From assembly GCA_018475625.1 (NCBI GenBank), contig JAAKEZ010000001.1:62001-126000 (forward strand): a DNA stretch of 64,000 nt, read 5' to 3'. Each line of letters begins with the position of its first letter. The stretch's first letter is position 1. Positions 9,136 to 17,445 of this stretch are shown piece by piece. Under the pieces are notes generated by a model, which was not told where the DNA came from, searched no databases, and saw only the letters and a list, made by a program, of their open reading frames with translations. The translations under genes were made by a program, and so were the position numbers. The DNA comes from Candidatus Bathyarchaeota archaeon A05DMB-2. GTDB taxonomy: Archaea > Thermoproteota > Bathyarchaeia > Bathyarchaeales > Bathycorpusculaceae.

Positions 9136-9478
9136 CTACTTTACTGCCTTAATATAAACATAATGTAATGAAGACTGAAATGCATTTAAGGAAATAAAAG
9201 ATGACCACATTGTGGAGTTTTTGAAAGCACAAAAGAAAGGAACAGCCTCAACATACAAGTCTTTCATACAGCTCTGCATGGAATATACTCTGGAATTTTT
9301 CCTAAGTATGAAATTGTATTCCTGAGCAAGGTTGTTTCGCGGCATCTTGTGTTTCTCGATGAGAAGAGTTTTGAACCCTTCTTTTGCACTGAACCTTGCG
9401 GTTACTGAACCTGCAACTCCGCCTCCAACTAAGCACACATCATACTCTTCTATTATTCTCGCCTTTTTTACTATTCAT
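9136..9478 (-). pseudogene. Broken FAD-dependent geranylgeranyl-reductase-like gene
   Basis: The N-terminal FAD-binding motif of the geranylgeranyl reductase family is clear (VCLVGGGVAGSVTARFSA...LLIEKHKMPR), but the sequence turns unrelated after about 45 residues and stops. The natural ATG at 9478 is out of frame: removing one A from the A6 tract just after it (rev. 9464-9469) joins ATG to the FAD motif without a stop. So there is a frameshift plus loss of most of the protein. Intact members reduce archaeal lipid isoprenoid chains; this copy cannot. Confidence 0.7.
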
Positions 9479-9490
9479 TCTAGTGTTATG

Positions 9491-9964
9491 TTAGACTATG
9501 AGGCTCTTGGCCCATTCAGTGATTTTCTCTTCAGTTTTTTCTCTATCCTTTTTGGCGTTGCTTATTGTTATTTCTCCGACGAAACTGCTTCCAGGCATCA
9601 GTTCCTTTAGGGTTTTGAAGACCCGCTCTGACTCTGACCCGAGGCTTGTGCAAAAAAGGGCTACCCGTTTTCCCGAAAAATCGTTGCCTTTTAGATATGT
9701 TCTTACAGCAGGCGTAATTCTCTTGTTCCACATTGGGGTTCCCACGACGACAAGGTCATAGTCTTTTGGAGATCTCTTCATTGGCTCAATCTTGGTTCCT
9801 CTTCCTCTTGTCGCGTCGTAGCCGCTTAAAACAAATCCTAGAAGTCCTTTTCTTTTTTTCTTGTCGATTATCTCCTCGATATCCCCTCCAATTTCCTTAG
9901 CTATTTGCTCTGCTACGAACCGTGTATTGCCACTTCTTGAGTAGTAGACAACCAACGATTTCAT
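9491..9964 (-). CDS. Flavodoxin family protein
   Basis: 157 residues, the size of a short-chain flavodoxin. The FMN phosphate loop is VVYYSRSGNTRFVAEQIA (6-23), and the second flavin-contacting loop is VVVGTPMWNKRITPAVRTYL; the third (ALFCTSLGSES) follows. It should be a one- or two-electron carrier, or a flavodoxin-like protein in an oxidative-stress path, as in anaerobes with rubrerythrin and superoxide reductase (both elsewhere in this window). The broken reductase gene follows immediately downstream. Confidence 0.9.
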   Translation of the reverse strand: MKSLVVYYSRSGNTRFVAEQIAKEIGGDIEEIIDKKKRKGLLGFVLSGYDATRGRGTKIEPMKRSPKDYDLVVVGTPMWNKRITPAVRTYLKGNDFSGKRVALFCTSLGSESERVFKTLKELMPGSSFVGEITISNAKKDREKTEEKITEWAKSLIV

Positions 9965-10063
9965 TCAAGATCATTTCCATTTTTACTTGCCATGTCAAAG
10001 TTCATTTTATAACCTTAGTTTAATATATAAACTGTGAAGTAGAAAAAACTCCACTAAGCCTAG

Positions 10064-10330
10064 AGAGCTGCAAGCAATGCTAAAACATTATCAAGTATCC
10101 TGTCTGCCAATGAGAGCTTGCAGACTCAAGAAGCAAAACAGTTCCTAGATCACTAGGAGGCGCTCATCGACAAAAAGGAAATTCTAATCCTGCTTGGGCT
10201 TTAAACGAAGGATGGCATAGGTTTCAACAGAATTAGAGCCATACTGAAAGATGCGATGAGCTCCAAGACCATATCTGAGAAGCTGAAGAGATTGGAGCAA
10301 GAACATTGGCTAACCACGCACAATCCATAG
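10064..10330 (+). pseudogene. Decayed winged-helix regulator (HxlR/ArsR-like)
   Basis: One frame reads as a winged-helix protein but is broken by in-frame stops at 10154 and 10202. The recognisable stretch is KKEILILLGL, stop, then GIGFNRIRAIL and SSKTISEKLKRLEQ (recognition helix and wing start). No usable start codon. Likely the relic of a small regulator in an accessory patch. Confidence 0.55.
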
Positions 10331-10449
10331 TGATAGATCATTTCGTGTCTCATATTCATTGACTCTCATTGACCCCTCTTGGAAGAAAAATTGCGAATCT
10401 ATCATCGCAACGTAACCCTAGCCCTTGGCGGATAATAGGCGCTCTCTGA

Positions 10450-10552
10450 GGATGGATCCCCATTTAAAGATGAAGGGAAGCCGGCGCGTCAGCGGTGAGG
10501 AATGCTTATTTTGGAGACCCACAAATGAAGAATAAGCCGCATGCGTGAGTGC
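10450..10552 (+). mobile_element. Possible 3'-end relic of an IS200/IS605-type (TnpB) element
   Basis: The stretch around 10480-10500 (GGGAAGCC...CGTCA...GGTGAGGAA) resembles the structured right end of archaeal IS1341/IS605 elements, where the tnpB 3' end overlaps a guide RNA with a GTCA-loop hairpin. Here only the inner CGC-GTCA-GCG pairs well, and no tnpB coding sequence survives upstream. Recognition rests on memory of such ends, so this is a weak call. Confidence 0.28.
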
Positions 10553-10630
10553 GGGGCTGTCGGCTAGCTTGGTCTAGGCTTGTAGCCTCGGGCGCTATAG
10601 ACCCCGGTTCAAATCCGGGCAGCCCCACCA
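10553..10630 (+). tRNA. tRNA-Pro(CGG), CCA encoded
   Basis: Acceptor GGGGCTG/CAGCCCC, anticodon stem GTAGC/GCTAT, loop CTCGGGC giving anticodon CGG, T arm CCCGG TTCAAAT CCGGG, discriminator A, then encoded CCA (10628-10630). It differs from tRNA-Pro(TGG) at 57912-57986 at only three positions, all in the anticodon arm. A degenerate copy of its 3' half lies at 11271-11314. Confidence 0.95.
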
Positions 10631-10663
10631 TTTCTGTCCATTGGAAAAGCACATTGGTTAACT

Positions 10664-10822
10664 TTGGTTACTGAAAGTCATTGGAAATATTTTGGATACT
10701 TAAAGCTGGTTCCCAAACGCCGCGTCGATTTAACCGAGTGCTTTGATAAAGTGGATTTGGGAGTGGAATCCATCGGAAGTTGGAAACAATTCGAAAGAAG
10801 GTTCTATGAGGCAGAAAAATGA
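10664..10822 (+). CDS. Putative antitoxin of the downstream PIN protein
   Basis: A frame of 52 codons ends with the stop overlapping the PIN-protein ATG by 4 nt (ATGA). The sequence reads KLVPKRRVDLTECFDKVDLGV...WKQFERRFYEAEK; the acidic, aromatic C-terminal tail looks like small VapB-type antitoxins. There is no ATG or GTG; TTG at 10664 is the only plausible start seen, or the N-terminus has been lost. Coupling and position support an antitoxin; family is not recognised. Confidence 0.5.
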   Translation: MVTESHWKYFGYLKLVPKRRVDLTECFDKVDLGVESIGSWKQFERRFYEAEK

Positions 10823-11244
10823 GGTTCTTAGACGCTAACGTGTTCATATATGCCTATTATAAGCCCAAGAGACAGTTAACTTCCAAAGAAAAGCAGATGA
10901 AGGACGAGGCCAAGAACATAATAACGCGTGTTTCTCAGGGCAAAGAAGAAGTGGTTACAAGCGTCGTCCATGTGTCTGAAATTGTTAACATACTTAAGCA
11001 TGGCATGCCTCAAGACCAACTCACAGGCATCATCCGCGGGCTCTTTATGCTCGACAACGTGACGATAAATGAAGTAACGAGGGAAGCGTACTTCGCTGCA
11101 ACCGAACTAGGAGATGACATGAAACTCGAGGCTAACGATGCCCTAGCGGTCGATGTCCTGAAGACAAATGGCATTAGCGAAATTTACTCGTTCGATGAAC
11201 ACTTCGACAAAATTGAAGGAATAACAAGACTCCCATCAATATGA
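10819..11244 (+). CDS. PIN-domain protein (VapC-like toxin)
   Basis: 141 residues. The first PIN acidic residue is in MRFLDANVFIYAYY, the second (Glu) in VVHVSEIVNIL, the third in EANDALAVDVL and the last in YSFDEHFDKI. This is a different subfamily from the PIN protein at 6726-7112. It sits between tRNA-Pro(CGG) and a degenerate tRNA-Pro 3' half, so it may be cargo of an old tRNA-targeted insertion. As a toxin it would cleave RNA; here the antitoxin gene lacks a standard start. Confidence 0.82.
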   Translation: MRFLDANVFIYAYYKPKRQLTSKEKQMKDEAKNIITRVSQGKEEVVTSVVHVSEIVNILKHGMPQDQLTGIIRGLFMLDNVTINEVTREAYFAATELGDDMKLEANDALAVDVLKTNGISEIYSFDEHFDKIEGITRLPSI

Positions 11245-11270
11245 AAACGAAAAAATGGCACAATCAGCAA

Positions 11271-11314
11271 CCTAGTCGGGAACGCTATAGACCCCGTCAA
11301 ATCCAGGTAGCCCA
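11271..11314 (+). repeat. Degenerate tRNA-Pro 3'-half copy (att-like scar)
   Basis: Matches the anticodon-loop-to-3'-end half of tRNA-Pro(CGG) 640 nt upstream in the same orientation. The core CGCTATAGACCCCG is identical over 14 nt, followed by TCAAATCC and a weakened acceptor end. Such 3'-half duplications are what tRNA-targeting integrases leave at the far side of an insertion. Confidence 0.7.
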
Positions 11315-11457
11315 TATTAAGCTCTGGTTTTCGTTTTTAGTTTCGGACTGGCACAAGAAAAAAGATGTGCACAGTGGCAATCAAAAATCACTATATTAAT
11401 AAAACCATGAGACATTTAATCTATCTGACTGCCCATGTTTTTAGGGAGACAGGCGCA

Positions 11458-14190
11458 TTGACTCAGGAGAATATTTGGCATGCTCTAAGTGCTGAAGAGG
11501 TTTTCAAGCAGCTTAATACAACCGAAAGAGGATTGACAACCGCTGAAGTAGAGAAGAGACTACAGATATACGGCGCAAACGAGCTGGAAGAAGAGAAGAA
11601 AACACTCACATGGGCTATTCTCGCAAGCCAACTGAAAAGTCCTCTTGTCGGCGTCCTTGTCGCCGCAGCGCTGATTTCGTTATTTGTCGGAAAATACATC
11701 GACATGACAGTCATCGCCGTTGTCATAGCTTTGAACACCATCATAGGATTTTTCCAAGAATACAAGGCGGAAGCAGCCCTTGAGGCCCTAAAAACAATGG
11801 CGGCGCCAGAAGCAGAGGTGATTCGAGACTGCCCTGAAACGGGCGGTTGCGTTGAAATGCGGGTTAAGACAAGAGAGATAGTTCCAGGCGACGTAATAGA
11901 CTTGGACGCTGGAGATAAAGTTCCAGCTGATGCCCGCATTTTTGAGGTTGCGAATCTTGAAATAGACGAATCCATGTTAACGGGCGAATCAACACCAGTT
12001 AAAAAAGCGGTAGATGCCCTTAAGAAAGACTTGCCAGTTGCTGATAGGACGAACATGGCTTTTTCAGGCACGATAATAACGAGAGGAAGAGGAAAAGCTG
12101 TTGTTGTCTCCACGGGAATGAAAACCGAAATAGGAAAAATAGCTAAACTGATAAAAGAGACTGAAAAAGCCGCGACTCCCATTCAAAAGCAAACAGTAGA
12201 CCTCAGCAAAAAACTCGGATTGTTTGCACTGCTTACAAGCGGTTTAATATTAGTAATCAGTCTCCTCCGCGGATTTGAATTCCTCGAGGCATTCCTGTTC
12301 GTTCTGGCTGCAGCGGTCTCGGCTATCCCTGAAGGATTGCCAGTAGTGATTACGATAACCTTGGCAATTGGCGTACACAGAATGGCAAAACGAAATGCCA
12401 TAATCCGAAAATTACAGGCAGTTGACACTTTAGGCTCCGCCACAGCAATTTGCACAGACAAAACTGGAACGCTAACGACCAATCAGATGACCACCCAACA
12501 AATATTTGTAAACAACAAAATGGTTACGGTCACAGGCGCTGGATACGCTCCAGAAGGACATTTTGAAGTAGACGGCAAACCAGTAGAGGCAGCAAAGGAT
12601 GATTCACTTAGCTTCCTGCTCCAAATTGCTGCTCTCTGTAACGACGCCCGTCTGAGACGCCACAAGCTCGATGGAAAACAGCAATGGGAAATTTATGGTG
12701 ACCCGACGGAAGGCGCGTTGGTTGTTGCGGCTGCAAAAGCAGGTTTTCAGAAGGACACTTTAGAGGACAAGTATCCTCGTGTGGATGAAATTCCGTTTGA
12801 CCCAAAAGAAAGATACATGGTTACTTTCCACAAAATCTCCATGGAAAAGCTGCATGTCTACGTTAAGGGCGCACCGGAAACCATATTGGAAAGATGCTCC
12901 GACATTCTCGAAGACGGCAAAACAAAACGGCTAACCCCGCAAAATAAGGAAGCGCTTTTGAAAGTCAGCACCCAAATGGCTAGCGAAGCATTAAGAGTGC
13001 TCGCCATCGCTTATGAGCCAATAGACGCTAAAGAACTTTACGCCGTCAAGAGTAATATCCAACGAGGACGCGCCAAACTCATTTTCATCGGTCTTGCAGG
13101 AATGATTGACCCGCCTAGACCTGAAGCCAAGCCTGCAGTTCAGCTCTGCAAAAAAGCAGGAATCAAAGTGATAATGGCTACAGGTGATCACAAACTTACT
13201 GCGGAGGCTATCGCAAAAGAAATAGGCATCATAGACGCTGGCTCTAAGGTGCTCACAGGTGCCGACCTTGATGGCATGTCTGATGACGAATTGGACGCCG
13301 TGATAAGCGACGCTGCAGTGTTTGCCCGTGTGTCTCCGACGCACAAATATCGGGTTGTGGAGTCCCTGAGGCGTAATGGCCATATTGTGGCTATGACGGG
13401 TGACGGTGTCAATGATGCTCCAGCTTTGAAGGCGGCAGAAATTGGCGTTGCAATGGGCATTGCGGGAACCGATGTCACAAAAGAGACTGCTGACATGGTT
13501 TTGACTGACGACAATTTCGCAAGCATCGTCAACGCGGTGGAAGAAGGCCGCGTAGTGTTTGAAAATATCAGGAAAGTCGTCAAATATCTCATTTCAACTA
13601 ACATGGGCGAAATCATTACTATACTCGCTGCTCTAATTCTTTTGCCAGGCGTTCCCCTTATTTTCACTCCAGTTCAGATACTGTGGGTTAATCTAGTAAC
13701 CGACGGTTTGCTTGACAAATTCATAGCTATGGAGCCAAAAGAGAAAGGAGTCATGGACCAGCCACCGAGGAAACCTAAAGAGAGAATAATCAACCGAGAC
13801 ACGATGTTAAACATCATCTACGTAAGTGTCTTCATGGCTATTGGAACCCTGTGGCTTTTTACAAGCGGATACAGTAATGTAGGCATTCAAAGAGCTCAGA
13901 CTTTAGCCTTCACCACCATAGCCCTGTTCCAAGTGTTCAATGCATTGAACTGCAGGTCAAGAACAACATCAGTTTTCAAAATTGGCTTAACTACCAACAA
14001 GTACTTGCTAGTTGGTATTGCGACTTCTGTTTCATTGCAGGTGCTGGCGACTGTTTTGCCTCCGCTGCAAACAGCGTTAGGCACCACCCCGCTCTCAGTC
14101 TGGGACTGGTTGCTAATAGTTCTCGTTTCCAGTTCGGTCTTTATCGTCGATGAAATAAGAAAATTCATCAGAGGCAAAATGAAAAATTGA
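11458..14190 (+). CDS. P2-type cation-transporting ATPase (Ca2+-ATPase-like)
   Basis: About 910 residues, full length for the PMR1/SERCA-like group. In order: an N-terminal cation-ATPase domain (WHALSAEEVFKQL), TM1-2, actuator domain with TGEST, TM3-4 with AIPEGLP, phosphorylation site DKTGT (about residue 334), nucleotide-binding domain with KGAPE, hinge TGDGVNDAP, then C-terminal TM5-10 with WVNLVTDGL. AIPEGLP in TM4 and N...TD in TM6 favour Ca2+ (or Mn2+) export over H+ or Na+/K+. ATGs at 11365 and 11407 are in frame, but a TATA-like ACTATATTAAT sits at 11389-11399, so transcription probably starts after both; TTG at 11458 follows AGGGAGA and begins the conserved region. It has its own promoter; neighbours give no hint. 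Confidence 0.92.
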   Translation: MTQENIWHALSAEEVFKQLNTTERGLTTAEVEKRLQIYGANELEEEKKTLTWAILASQLKSPLVGVLVAAALISLFVGKYIDMTVIAVVIALNTIIGFFQEYKAEAALEALKTMAAPEAEVIRDCPETGGCVEMRVKTREIVPGDVIDLDAGDKVPADARIFEVANLEIDESMLTGESTPVKKAVDALKKDLPVADRTNMAFSGTIITRGRGKAVVVSTGMKTEIGKIAKLIKETEKAATPIQKQTVDLSKKLGLFALLTSGLILVISLLRGFEFLEAFLFVLAAAVSAIPEGLPVVITITLAIGVHRMAKRNAIIRKLQAVDTLGSATAICTDKTGTLTTNQMTTQQIFVNNKMVTVTGAGYAPEGHFEVDGKPVEAAKDDSLSFLLQIAALCNDARLRRHKLDGKQQWEIYGDPTEGALVVAAAKAGFQKDTLEDKYPRVDEIPFDPKERYMVTFHKISMEKLHVYVKGAPETILERCSDILEDGKTKRLTPQNKEALLKVSTQMASEALRVLAIAYEPIDAKELYAVKSNIQRGRAKLIFIGLAGMIDPPRPEAKPAVQLCKKAGIKVIMATGDHKLTAEAIAKEIGIIDAGSKVLTGADLDGMSDDELDAVISDAAVFARVSPTHKYRVVESLRRNGHIVAMTGDGVNDAPALKAAEIGVAMGIAGTDVTKETADMVLTDDNFASIVNAVEEGRVVFENIRKVVKYLISTNMGEIITILAALILLPGVPLIFTPVQILWVNLVTDGLLDKFIAMEPKEKGVMDQPPRKPKERIINRDTMLNIIYVSVFMAIGTLWLFTSGYSNVGIQRAQTLAFTTIALFQVFNALNCRSRTTSVFKIGLTTNKYLLVGIATSVSLQVLATVLPPLQTALGTTPLSVWDWLLIVLVSSSVFIVDEIRKFIRGKMKN

Positions 14191-14295
14191 ATGGCTGTCA
14201 AAATATGAAAGTTAAAGCCAAGACGACCACGGCGTTATCACATAGTTATTTAAGGTCACCGTGTACATTAATTAATCAACTAAGGCGCGGACACT

Positions 14296-15543
14296 ATGGC
14301 AACAGAAGATCTGCTTTCTTTGCTTTTAAAGTTTGTAAACACTAACTCAAACGTTGTCGACATTCAATGGGATCGAAGAATGAGTCCAAGGCTACTTTTG
14401 AACCCTTACTCCAAAAACCCCGAAGAAAGAAAGGTGGCGGCACACTACTTCCTGTTGGTGGCATCGGTACTTGAAGATGGGCTGATTGGCTTTTCTGAAA
14501 ACGCCAGAAGACTCCTCATATGCCTTCACAGGGCATTTAGCAACAGACTTTTCGAGATATACAAGCCTCACCTACTCGAAGAAAAAATTGTAAAATGCGG
14601 GTTTTACGATGCTCTTGGTCCCCACAAGCAACTGATTCCCGAAATCTTGACCAGTGTCAACACGTTCGTCAAGAATAAAGCGGAAAGAAACCTCATAAAA
14701 TATTCTCAAGAATTCAGCAAACCCAAAGATTTGGTTGAGGATCTCAGTCAAAATATTGAGAACATGAGGAGATTATACAAAAACAAAGCTTGGACTTACC
14801 TAAGATGGATGGTGAGACCCCACCCTGACCTGAGAATTCTTGAGCATTTTTCACCAGAAGACCTGTATGTCCCGTTAACCGTTGAGAACGCCCATGTTGC
14901 AATCAGCTTGGGTCTAATTAATTCACCCATACACTCCCTGTTTAGAGATGAAGACCGGACAATGCTGGCTACTGAAAGAATTACCAGCTTCGCTAAGAAA
15001 ATGTTCCCTCAAGACCCTGCAAAAGTGGACTATCCCTTTTTCTTGATAGGTAGGTGGCTGAAGCAAAAAAACTTGAACACAAACACGTTGAAAGAAGCAC
15101 TGCAGTTCTTTGACTATATGACCACTGTAACGGGGCATCCGCCGTCTCACTATCAAAAATTAAGCCGTTACAAGAGCGGCTGGGAGAAAGAAACCGCAAA
15201 AGTGCTTTCCAACCTGAGGATCCCATACAGCTACGAGGCAATCACTTTCCCGTTGCCCGGTGACAAGTACACGCCAGACTTCATTCTAGACAAGTCAGTG
15301 GAAGGGAGAAAAATTATCCTAGAGCCACATTTTGAAATGACCCCAAGACAGGCTCGCAAGTACGCGCTTTTCAAAAGAACGTATGGACACGAATTTCTGT
15401 TGATACTGCTGCTGAAAAACGACCTTATATCATACTATCATGAACGCAACGTACTTACCGATGACGTGGCTGACGATGTCTGGCCTATTGAGTTTGTCCA
15501 CTTGCTGGCGGAAAAAATTAAAAGAGGAACCTACGACAACTGA
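14296..15543 (+). CDS. Unknown protein with PD-(D/E)XK-like C-terminal segment
   Basis: 415 residues, family not recognised. The first about 300 residues are mostly helical and charged without clear motifs. Near residues 300-350 a segment reads IPYSYEAITFPL-PGDKYTPDFIL...KIILEPHFEM, the layout of a restriction-endonuclease-like core: basic/aromatic start, Asp in TPDF, hydrophobic strand, Glu in ILEPH. The canonical E-x-K is E-P-H here, so activity is uncertain. ATG at 14296 follows an AT-rich promoter-like stretch (CATTAATTAATC). A strong hairpin ends the unit at 15572. It might be a nuclease or a nucleic-acid-binding relic of one. Confidence 0.6.
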   Translation: MATEDLLSLLLKFVNTNSNVVDIQWDRRMSPRLLLNPYSKNPEERKVAAHYFLLVASVLEDGLIGFSENARRLLICLHRAFSNRLFEIYKPHLLEEKIVKCGFYDALGPHKQLIPEILTSVNTFVKNKAERNLIKYSQEFSKPKDLVEDLSQNIENMRRLYKNKAWTYLRWMVRPHPDLRILEHFSPEDLYVPLTVENAHVAISLGLINSPIHSLFRDEDRTMLATERITSFAKKMFPQDPAKVDYPFFLIGRWLKQKNLNTNTLKEALQFFDYMTTVTGHPPSHYQKLSRYKSGWEKETAKVLSNLRIPYSYEAITFPLPGDKYTPDFILDKSVEGRKIILEPHFEMTPRQARKYALFKRTYGHEFLLILLLKNDLISYYHERNVLTDDVADDVWPIEFVHLLAEKIKRGTYDN

Positions 15544-15571
15544 ACACAGACTGTTGGCTTCATCGTAGCAG

Positions 15572-15602
15572 AAAACAGTTCGCGTTTGAGTCGCGCTGTT
15601 TT
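15572..15602 (+). terminator. Stem-loop terminator
   Basis: AAAACAG (15572-15578) pairs perfectly with CTGTTTT (15596-15602), and an inner CGCG/CGCG pair stacks inside, with the 3' arm running into a T tract. It lies 29 nt past the stop of the preceding gene. Confidence 0.6.
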
Positions 15603-15702
15603 TGGACATCAGCACTTTTATAGCACGCGAGCGTTACTGGCTGCTTGAGGACTGTTTTCCAGGCTGCAGTTTGAATTCTAACTCTAGGCGTATTAGAAAA
15701 AA

Positions 15703-15876
15703 CTAGTGAAGTGCGTTTATACATTGCTCGTAAAGTCCTGTGTAACATTGCGTTTCTTCGTCCACTAGGTGGGCTGTGCCGTCTGGGCAGTAAACTTTTC
15801 CACCTTTACCGACTCTGCTGTAGCGTCTGCTGCAAGCTTTCTGTTGGGAGCAACCGTCGCAATCTCGTGATAGCAT
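15703..15876 (-). CDS. Small cysteine-rich protein
   Basis: 57 residues with seven cysteines: CDGCSQQKAC near the start, then three more spaced along YCPDG, QCYTG and QCIN. The pattern suggests a zinc- or cluster-binding mini-protein; no family recognised. Start at 15876 is favoured by an ideal GAGGTGA five nt upstream (a GTG three codons earlier is possible), and a TATA-like CTATATAG lies about 30 nt before that. Stands alone. Confidence 0.72.
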   Translation of the reverse strand: MLSRDCDGCSQQKACSRRYSRVGKGGKVYCPDGTAHLVDEETQCYTGLYEQCINALH

Positions 15877-16072
15877 TTCTTTCACCTCATAGTACTTTCG
15901 CTACTATATAGATGAGAAGATGCTTTAAGGCGTATTCAGCATAGTCTATATAGACCTATGAACACTCCAGCTTTTCACACCACATCCACATTTGGAAACA
16001 ACCCGAGACTCCAGTTAAACCTATATAAAGAAAGGCTACAGCCTTGTGTGAGCATAAGGAGAAGACCAAAAT

Positions 16073-16393
16073 ATGCGGTTGGAAGAGATGAAGAAGGAAA
16101 TCGAGAAACTAGTCGTTGAAAAAGGCTTCTACAACAAGCCTGAAGACATACCCAAGAAGCTTCTGTTCGCGTTCATCGAACTCGGCGAAGCCAGCGACGC
16201 ATGGAAGAAAGGCGAACCTGAAGAGAAAATAGCTGAAGAACTCGTGGATGTCATCTTTTACGTGTTGGATGCAAGCCGCTTGGCTTGTCCCAGCATAAAC
16301 ATGGACGCCACGTTCAGGAAGAAACTTGAAAAGAACCTGAGCAGACCTTACCAGTATGGTGAAGGACACCGAAACAACAAGCAGCACGCATAG
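16073..16393 (+). CDS. MazG-like nucleotide pyrophosphohydrolase
   Basis: 106 residues, single all-alpha NTP-PPase domain. The metal-binding pattern is present: FIELGEASDAWKKGEPEEKIAEELVDVIFYVLD, with ExxE-like first helix and ExxD in the second. These enzymes hydrolyse (often damaged or non-canonical) NTPs to NMP and PPi, cleaning the nucleotide pool. A TATA-like CCTATATAAAG lies at 16019-16029 and AAGGAG about 12 nt before ATG. Substrate not predictable. Confidence 0.85.
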   Translation: MRLEEMKKEIEKLVVEKGFYNKPEDIPKKLLFAFIELGEASDAWKKGEPEEKIAEELVDVIFYVLDASRLACPSINMDATFRKKLEKNLSRPYQYGEGHRNNKQHA

Positions 16394-16420
16394 CAGCTAA
16401 CTCTTGCCCATGTTTCGGTG

Positions 16421-16495
16421 TCAGCCGCAAGTGTGGCACTCAGCAGCCTTCTTCACGTCTATGTCTAATTTGCCGCTGCAAACAGGGCATTTCAC
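16421..16495 (-). CDS. 24-residue zinc-ribbon micro-protein
   Basis: A GTG-started frame encodes 24 residues with KCPVCSG near the start and ECHTCG at the end, i.e. a complete CxxC...CxxC zinc knuckle and almost nothing else. AAGGAG stands 8 nt before the GTG. The resemblance to one half of LysW-like or rubredoxin-like knuckles is superficial. It converges with the MazG-like gene. Small size keeps confidence moderate; the SD and intact Cys spacing argue against chance. Confidence 0.5.
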   Translation of the reverse strand: MKCPVCSGKLDIDVKKAAECHTCG

Positions 16496-16650
16496 ACATC
16501 GCCAACTCCTTTCTCCAAGCGAAAGAGCGCCTGCAGTTAATAATAGGTTATTCTGAACGTGAAAGCAATACCAAAAATGCCGTAACAGCCAACCTTATTA
16601 GATGCTTTTTACGTCAGTTACCAAACAGTAAATCAGCGGAACCTGAAGAA

Positions 16651-17091
16651 ATGGACTTTGACTATCCAACTGAGTTGCGTTTCAAATGCATAGAATGTGG
16701 GAAATGCTGCGGTGACACAACAGAAAAAACCCGGCACATTCTCCTCTTACGCAAAGAAGCGGAAAAAATTGCAGAGGCAATACAGCAGCCAGTCTCAATG
16801 TTTGCCGTCGCAATCGCGGATAAGGCTCCTTACACTTTCGAGTTGAGAAAAACTGTAAAAGATGGAAAATGCGTTTTTCTGGTGGACAACCGCTACTCGA
16901 TTTACGTGTTGAGACCGTTGATTTGCAGGTTTTACCCTTTTGAACTCAAGCCCAACGAAGCCAAGCGACACACGTTTTCCTACACGGATGACTGCTCAGG
17001 CGTGAACAGGGGCGAACAGTTAGATGAAGCATTTTTCAGGAAGTTATTCCAGCTTGCGTGCGACAAGTTAGGTGAACCAGAAAAAAGGTGA
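16651..17091 (+). CDS. YkgJ-type zinc/iron-chelating Cys-cluster protein
   Basis: 146 residues. The family hallmark FKCIECGKCC (Cys 13, 16, 19, 20) is followed by the distal RPLICRFYPF and DDCSG, which together hold one metal or Fe-S cluster. Members are soluble proteins of unproven role, often linked to metal handling. No operon partner; ATG 16651 begins directly before the conserved MDFDYPTEL segment. Confidence 0.85.
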   Translation: MDFDYPTELRFKCIECGKCCGDTTEKTRHILLLRKEAEKIAEAIQQPVSMFAVAIADKAPYTFELRKTVKDGKCVFLVDNRYSIYVLRPLICRFYPFELKPNEAKRHTFSYTDDCSGVNRGEQLDEAFFRKLFQLACDKLGEPEKR

Positions 17092-17137
17092 AGGGTGGAA
17101 AAAAGGTTACAGAAAAAGACAAAGGTGTGTTATCGCG

Positions 17138-17443
17138 CTACTTGCAGGGTTTAGGCATGCTGGACACCAGTGGTCTTTTTTGCGTGTATTTGTAGCCGCA
17201 TTCGCATCGGAAGCCGAAGATTTTGCCGCCTCTGCGGGAAATGGGCTGCCAGTGGTGGCCTGTGCAGTTGGAGCTGTTTTTATGGATTTTCCATAGTGTA
17301 TTGGCATCTTCGAGGGTTATGGTTACGTTACGTTTTGCTGATGTTACGTACCATATTAGGTAGCCTGCGAAAGATGCCCAGACGGTTGGGAGGATTATGG
17401 TTAGCACGTTTTTCACCCTTGTGTATTTGTGTTGTACGCCCAT
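17138..17443 (-). CDS. Membrane-anchored small protein with C-terminal metal-binding-like tail
   Basis: 101 residues. One hydrophobic helix (about 13-33, VLTIILPTVWASFAGYLIWYV) near the N-terminus, then a soluble tail with NCTGHHW and FRCECGYKYTQ, a Cys/His arrangement that could hold zinc. No family recognised. The start is well marked: a TATA box (rev. TTATAATATG) and a perfect palindrome (17446-17469) lie immediately upstream, implying a nearly leaderless transcript. Confidence 0.7.
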   Translation of the reverse strand: MGVQHKYTRVKNVLTIILPTVWASFAGYLIWYVTSAKRNVTITLEDANTLWKIHKNSSNCTGHHWQPISRRGGKIFGFRCECGYKYTQKRPLVSSMPKPCK

Positions 17444-17445
17444 AC

